Assembly: GCF_038442745.1 (NCBI RefSeq) | Contig: NZ_JARVCN010000029.1 | Coordinates: 1-15,178, forward strand | Direction: 5' to 3' | From: Crocosphaera sp038442745 | GTDB taxonomy: Bacteria; Cyanobacteriota; Cyanobacteriia; Cyanobacteriales; Microcystaceae | DNA: 15,178 bases | Notes under the pieces: generated by a model | What the model was told of the DNA's origin: nothing | The model's database searches: none | The model's input: the letters and a program-made list of their open reading frames with translations, nothing else | Translations under genes and position numbers: made by a program | In this document: positions 12,405 through 15,178 of the stretch, in pieces | How positions within the stretch are numbered: the first letter of the stretch is position 1 | Layout of the letters: the number at the start of each line of letters is the position of its first letter

Positions 12405-12440
12405 CATAGTAATTCTTATACTTGTAATGTTGTACCTGAA
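12405..12440 (+). repeat. Degenerate fragment of dispersed repeat C
   Basis: ATAGTAATTCTTATACTTGT and the next bases match the first 25 bp of repeat C copy 1 at about 20 of 25 positions. The rest of the element is absent. Confidence 0.4.
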
Positions 12441-12460
12441 CATGAAAATAGTTATTAAAG

Positions 12461-12745
12461 ATGTCGTTATCTAAAATACAACAGCTAGAACAATACACAA
12501 CTAAACACCGTCAAGAAGTATTATTAATAACGGTTAATATTGAGGGAAAAGAAGATCAATTGATGATTTTTAAAGGATTTTCTAGTTCTTTGATGCGTCC
12601 AACAGAATTTAACGCAGATATCCCCATCTTACCAGAAAAAGCAAACATCCTTGCGATTGATCGCCTGGAAAGTCCCTATAACCCAAATACTCCTAATTAC
12701 ATCCAAAAAGGATTAACCTGGGAACAGATGGAAAACTTATTTTAA
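12461..12745 (+). CDS. Conserved cyanobacterial small protein (DUF7734-like)
   Basis: It is a 94-residue soluble protein with a strongly patterned sequence: EVLLITVNIEGKEDQLMIFKG (about residues 19-39), SSSLMRPTEFNADIPILPE, then AIDRLESPYNPNTPNYIQKGLTWEQM at the C-terminus. I recall this pattern from proteins conserved in cyanobacteria and plastids and of unknown function; the DUF number is from memory and uncertain. It sits 61 bp after ruvA and 33 bp before the SDR/CIA30 gene, suggesting co-transcription. No membrane segment or signal peptide is present. Confidence 0.75.
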   Translation: MSLSKIQQLEQYTTKHRQEVLLITVNIEGKEDQLMIFKGFSSSLMRPTEFNADIPILPEKANILAIDRLESPYNPNTPNYIQKGLTWEQMENLF

Positions 12746-12747
12746 AC

Positions 12748-12753
12748 TATAAT
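12748..12753 (+). promoter_or_regulatory. Possible -10 element before the SDR/CIA30 gene
   Basis: A perfect TATAAT lies 25 bp before the ATG at 12779, but no -35 is visible (CAGATG at 17 bp). It may give an internal start within the ruvA cluster. Confidence 0.25.
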
Positions 12754-12778
12754 AACGTAGGAGTTCAATAAGAGGATC

Positions 12779-14248
12779 ATGGGTGAAAAAGAACGCCAAT
12801 CTTGGGACTTAGGACGTTTTCTAAACACACTAAACTATTTTGAATTAATTCCATTCTTTAGTGATCTGCAAAAACTTTTCAATTCCGATAATCGTCCTTC
12901 ACTTAATCTAAACAGTAACACCATGAGCATGATTTTAGTTACCGGAGCTACAGGGGGTGTGGGTAAGCGTGTAGTTCGTCGTCTATTAGAACAAAATTAT
13001 TATGTTCGCGTCTTAGTAAGGGACATCGAAGCAGCCAAACCCCTTTTTGACGATAAAGTAGAAATTATTCAAGGGGATGTAACCCGTCCCGAAACCTTAA
13101 CCTCAAGACTCCTAGACAACGTTTCGGCGGTTATTTCTTGTGTGGGAACCAAAGTTCAACCAGTGGAAGGAGACACCCCCAACCGTGATAAATATTCCCA
13201 AGGAATCAAATTTTATATGCCACAAGTAGTAGATAGTCCCCAAGAAGTAGAATACTTAGGGATGAAAAATTTAACCGAGGTAGCAAAGAAATATATTAGA
13301 TCAGACACAAAACTATTATTTGATTTTAGCCACCCCACAGAAGCGATCAAAGATACTTGGGGTGCAGTGGATGATGTGGTGATGGGAGGAGTTAGCGAAA
13401 GTAGTATCCGTTTAGAACAAAATAAAGCAGTGTTTTCCGGCAATGTCTCCATCGCTAATAACGGGGGTTTCGCCTCCGTGAGAAGCAAAAATCTTAACCC
13501 GCCAGTGGATCTTTCTAATTACGAAGGCATAGAATTGAGGGTGCAAGGAGATGGTAAACGCTATAAATTTATCATTCGTTGCGAAGGTAGATGGGATGGT
13601 GTGGGTTATAGTTATTCCTTTGATACCTTTTACAACACTCCTACCACCGTACGTATCCCTTTTTCTGATTTAATACCGGTATTTCGTGCCAAAACCGTGC
13701 CGGAAATGGGCAAGTTTGATCCTAGTTGTATCTATTCCATGCAGTTGATGCAGACAAAATTTGAGTACGACGGGGAGTTAAACCCGAAGTTTTCTCCTGG
13801 TTTATTTCGCCTAGAAATTAATTCAATTAAAGCCTACGGACACAAAATTAACACCCCACAATTTATTTTAATTAGTTCCGCCGGTGTCACTCGTCCCGGT
13901 CGATCTGATATAAATTTAGAAGACCAACCCCCGGCAGTAAAAATTAACGATCAACTCGGTGGTATTCTCACCTGGAAGTTGAAAGGAGAAGAAGTATTGC
14001 GTCAGAGTGGATTAAACTACACTATCATCCGTCCTTGTGCTTTAACCGAAAAACCAGGGGATAAAACCTTAGTTTTTGAGCAAGGTGATAACATGAGAGG
14101 GCAAGTTAGTCGAGATGCGATCGCAGATTTGTGTTTACAACTACTACAGTTGCCAACAGCTTGTCAAAAAACCTTTGAAGTTTCCGAAGAAGACAAACCC
14201 AACCAACAACAACTGAAGGAAGCTATCGCATCTTTAAACCAAGATTAG
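12779..14248 (+). CDS. Atypical SDR with an inserted CIA30 domain (HCF173-like architecture)
   Basis: This 489-residue protein combines two domains. A Rossmann domain starts at residue 51 with ILVTGATGGVGKRVVRRLL (NAD(P)-binding TGxxGxxG, 55-62). It is interrupted at about 178-354 by a CIA30 domain, recognisable from FDFSHPTEAIKDTWGAVDDVVMGGVS. It resumes with FILISSAGVTRPG (362-374) and the terminal helix-strand part including YTIIRPCALTE. The classical YxxxK pair is not evident, so it may bind nucleotide without acting as a dehydrogenase. The same split SDR/CIA30 layout occurs in Arabidopsis HCF173, required for psbA mRNA translation; a role in photosystem assembly is only inferred. A 48-residue N-terminal extension precedes the SDR. 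The ATG at 12779 has GAGG 3 bp upstream, so 12923 is an alternative start. Confidence 0.9.
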   Translation: MGEKERQSWDLGRFLNTLNYFELIPFFSDLQKLFNSDNRPSLNLNSNTMSMILVTGATGGVGKRVVRRLLEQNYYVRVLVRDIEAAKPLFDDKVEIIQGDVTRPETLTSRLLDNVSAVISCVGTKVQPVEGDTPNRDKYSQGIKFYMPQVVDSPQEVEYLGMKNLTEVAKKYIRSDTKLLFDFSHPTEAIKDTWGAVDDVVMGGVSESSIRLEQNKAVFSGNVSIANNGGFASVRSKNLNPPVDLSNYEGIELRVQGDGKRYKFIIRCEGRWDGVGYSYSFDTFYNTPTTVRIPFSDLIPVFRAKTVPEMGKFDPSCIYSMQLMQTKFEYDGELNPKFSPGLFRLEINSIKAYGHKINTPQFILISSAGVTRPGRSDINLEDQPPAVKINDQLGGILTWKLKGEEVLRQSGLNYTIIRPCALTEKPGDKTLVFEQGDNMRGQVSRDAIADLCLQLLQLPTACQKTFEVSEEDKPNQQQLKEAIASLNQD

Positions 14249-14260
14249 CAGTTAGAGAGC

Positions 14261-14284
14261 AAGACTTGTGCTGCAGTCTTTTGC
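14261..14284 (+). terminator. Weak terminator-like hairpin after the SDR/CIA30 gene
   Basis: AAGACT (14261-14266) pairs with AGTCTT (14275-14280) around an 8-nt loop and is followed by two more T. The stem is short and A/T-rich, so read-through into bioD is likely. Confidence 0.35.
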
Positions 14285-14313
14285 CTGCTCAAAATTAAAA
14301 CAATGGTCATAAC

Positions 14314-15009
14314 ATGACAACCATATTTATTGTTGGTACCGATACCGAAGTTGGTAAAACTGTGGTCACCTCTGCTTTAGTCGCTTATTGGCAAACCCGT
14401 CACCCCCAAGAGTCGTTAGGGGTGATCAAATTAATACAAACTGGTACAGGGGATTATGAACACTATCAAAAACTGTTTCCTGATGTAGAGATAGTCAACC
14501 CCTTACGCTATGATACTCCTGTTGCTCCTCCTGTGGCTGCTGAGAGAGAAAATCGCCCCATTCCTTTGGATTTGGTCTTAGGAAGTTTAGAGGACCTACA
14601 AGAGCGTAAAAAGCTGGTATTAGCAGAGGGACTGGGGGGTTTAGGTTCCCCCGTAACTTGGGAGTTAACCGTAGCTGATATCGCAGGGAACTGGGGTTTA
14701 GAGACAATTTTGGTGGTTCCTGTGAAGTTGGGAGCGATCGCTCAAACAGTAGCTAATGTCGCCCTAGCCCGTCAACACAAGGTAAATTTAAAAGGGATCA
14801 TATTAAGCTGTCCACAACCCATATCTGAGCAAGAAATCCTTGAGCTTACCCCTATTTCTTTAATTGAATCTCTAACTAAAATTCCTATTTTGGGGGTCAT
14901 TCCTTATTTAGAAAGTATCAAGGATGTTTCTAAATTAGCTCACGTTGCTAGTAATTTAAAGTTATCAGTCATCATTGACCAGTTATCAGTCGTTTCATTC
15001 CAGTGTTGA
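14314..15009 (+). CDS. bioD: Dethiobiotin synthase
   Basis: BioD closes the ureido ring of dethiobiotin from 7,8-diaminononanoate, CO2 and ATP, the penultimate step of biotin synthesis. The 231-residue protein opens with IFIVGTDTEVGKT, whose P-loop is at residues 8-16. K39 in GVIKLIQTG corresponds to the substrate/CO2 lysine, AEGLGGLGSP (104-113) is the second nucleotide/Mg region, and VVPVKLGAIAQT (134-145) is the family's LV..G..GT-like segment. The natural end is probably near VASNLKL (211-217). The last 14 residues come from an 11-bp direct repeat (14960-14970 and 14981-14991), so the C-terminal tail is likely non-native. No other bio genes are present, and no BirA-type operator is visible. 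Confidence 0.95.
   Translation: MTTIFIVGTDTEVGKTVVTSALVAYWQTRHPQESLGVIKLIQTGTGDYEHYQKLFPDVEIVNPLRYDTPVAPPVAAERENRPIPLDLVLGSLEDLQERKKLVLAEGLGGLGSPVTWELTVADIAGNWGLETILVVPVKLGAIAQTVANVALARQHKVNLKGIILSCPQPISEQEILELTPISLIESLTKIPILGVIPYLESIKDVSKLAHVASNLKLSVIIDQLSVVSFQC
14960..14991 (+). repeat. Direct repeat of AGTTATCAGTC at the end of bioD
   Basis: Two perfect 11-bp copies with a 21-bp period encode part of the last residues of BioD (LSVIIDQLSVV). They join the repeat-rich downstream region. Confidence 0.75.
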
Positions 15010-15029
15010 TAAATTGAATTAAAGATGAA

Positions 15030-15081
15030 AGCGTCAAGCGTTGGTTTAATCTCACTCACAGCATAAGATAGAGATTGATAT
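15030..15081 (-). repeat. Dispersed repeat A, right copy (inverted)
   Basis: Bases 15044-15081 are the exact reverse complement of 401-438, and the flanking TGAAAGCGTCAAGC block corresponds to the left copy's distal block. It lies directly downstream of bioD. Confidence 0.85.
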
Positions 15082-15088
15082 GTTTCAA

Positions 15089-15120
15089 CTGATGGCTGAT
15101 AGCTGATAGCTGATAGCTGA
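15089..15120. repeat. Heptanucleotide tandem repeat (CTGATAG)n
   Basis: The run is CTGATGG, three copies of CTGATAG and a partial CTGA. It is the same heptamer class as at 657-677, seen on the other strand. Confidence 0.9.
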
Positions 15121-15178
15121 ACCCGGGAGCGACGCAAAAATGTCGCATCGACTAAATCTAGTCCAGGCAAGGGCTTGA
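15121..15178. other. GC-richer scaffold-end sequence, not assignable
   Basis: The last 58 bp are GC-richer than the surroundings and contain a small stem, GCGAC and GTCGC (15130-15147), with loop GCAAAAAT. It may be the border of a longer repeat or mobile element that lies outside the window. Nothing here is enough to call one. Confidence 0.3.

Noticed and set aside
13213..13488. Minus-strand ORF inside the SDR/CIA30 gene
   Set aside because: It is antisense to the CIA30 region, which is clearly coding on the plus strand.
14495..14707. Minus-strand ORF inside bioD
   Set aside because: It is antisense to recognised BioD motifs.
14940..15170. Minus-strand ORF at the right end
   Set aside because: Most of it is the dispersed repeat A and heptamer sequence translated; only the first ~18 residues are non-repeat and match nothing I know.

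Overview
The window is chromosomal DNA from an AT-rich cyanobacterium. NdhM of photosynthetic NDH-1, a cyanobacterial-type LptF, a DUF29 protein, an SDR/CIA30 fusion and five copies of the HIP1 octamer GCGATCGC (1176, 2360, 8949, 14117, 14734) all point that way. Nothing in it fixes the genus; a unicellular, low-GC chroococcalean is a reasonable guess. A run of exactly 100 N at 6989-7088 and repetitive sequence near both ends suggest this is a short scaffold that breaks at repeats.

Layout. 1-1118 (minus): the first 73 codons of a secreted von Willebrand A protein, a repeat-rich intergenic stretch, and two small overlapping unknown genes. 1409-2520 (plus): a DUF29 protein and queF (queuosine pathway). 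2541-6639 (all minus): an FAD oxidoreductase, a CheY-like response regulator, rpsU, a TVP38/DedA-like membrane protein broken by an in-frame TAG, ndhM and ppa. 6803-7925: a tandem array of ~159-bp units. 7976-8761 (minus): a short-chain dehydrogenase. 8893-10098 (plus): lptF, convergent with tatC (10135-10899, minus). 10900-11766: a repeat-rich intergenic region with one possible 55-codon gene. 11767-15009 (plus): ruvA, a small conserved protein, the SDR/CIA30 protein and bioD, closely spaced and probably partly co-transcribed.

The most notable feature is the array at 6803-7925. It is not just a satellite repeat. In every fully visible unit there is a sigma70-like promoter (TTGAGA or TTGAGG, exactly 17 bp, CATAAT), then about 74 bp containing a conserved GCGGGTGYATACAA core, then a hairpin followed by 7-8 T. 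Each unit therefore looks like a separate transcription unit for a ~74-nt small RNA. In the most diverged first unit the promoter spacer has changed sequence but kept its length and both hexamers, and the hairpin arms change together between copies. A tandem sRNA array has one precedent I know of, NsiR1 upstream of hetF in Anabaena, but the neighbours here (ppa and an SDR gene) differ and I do not recognise the RNA.

Several dispersed repeat families fill the other intergenic gaps: heptamer tandem repeats, a 38-bp perfect inverted pair 14.6 kb apart, an ~85-bp family and a ~100-bp family with one copy split by an insertion. Most remaining genes are ordinary housekeeping genes without an obvious common pathway.
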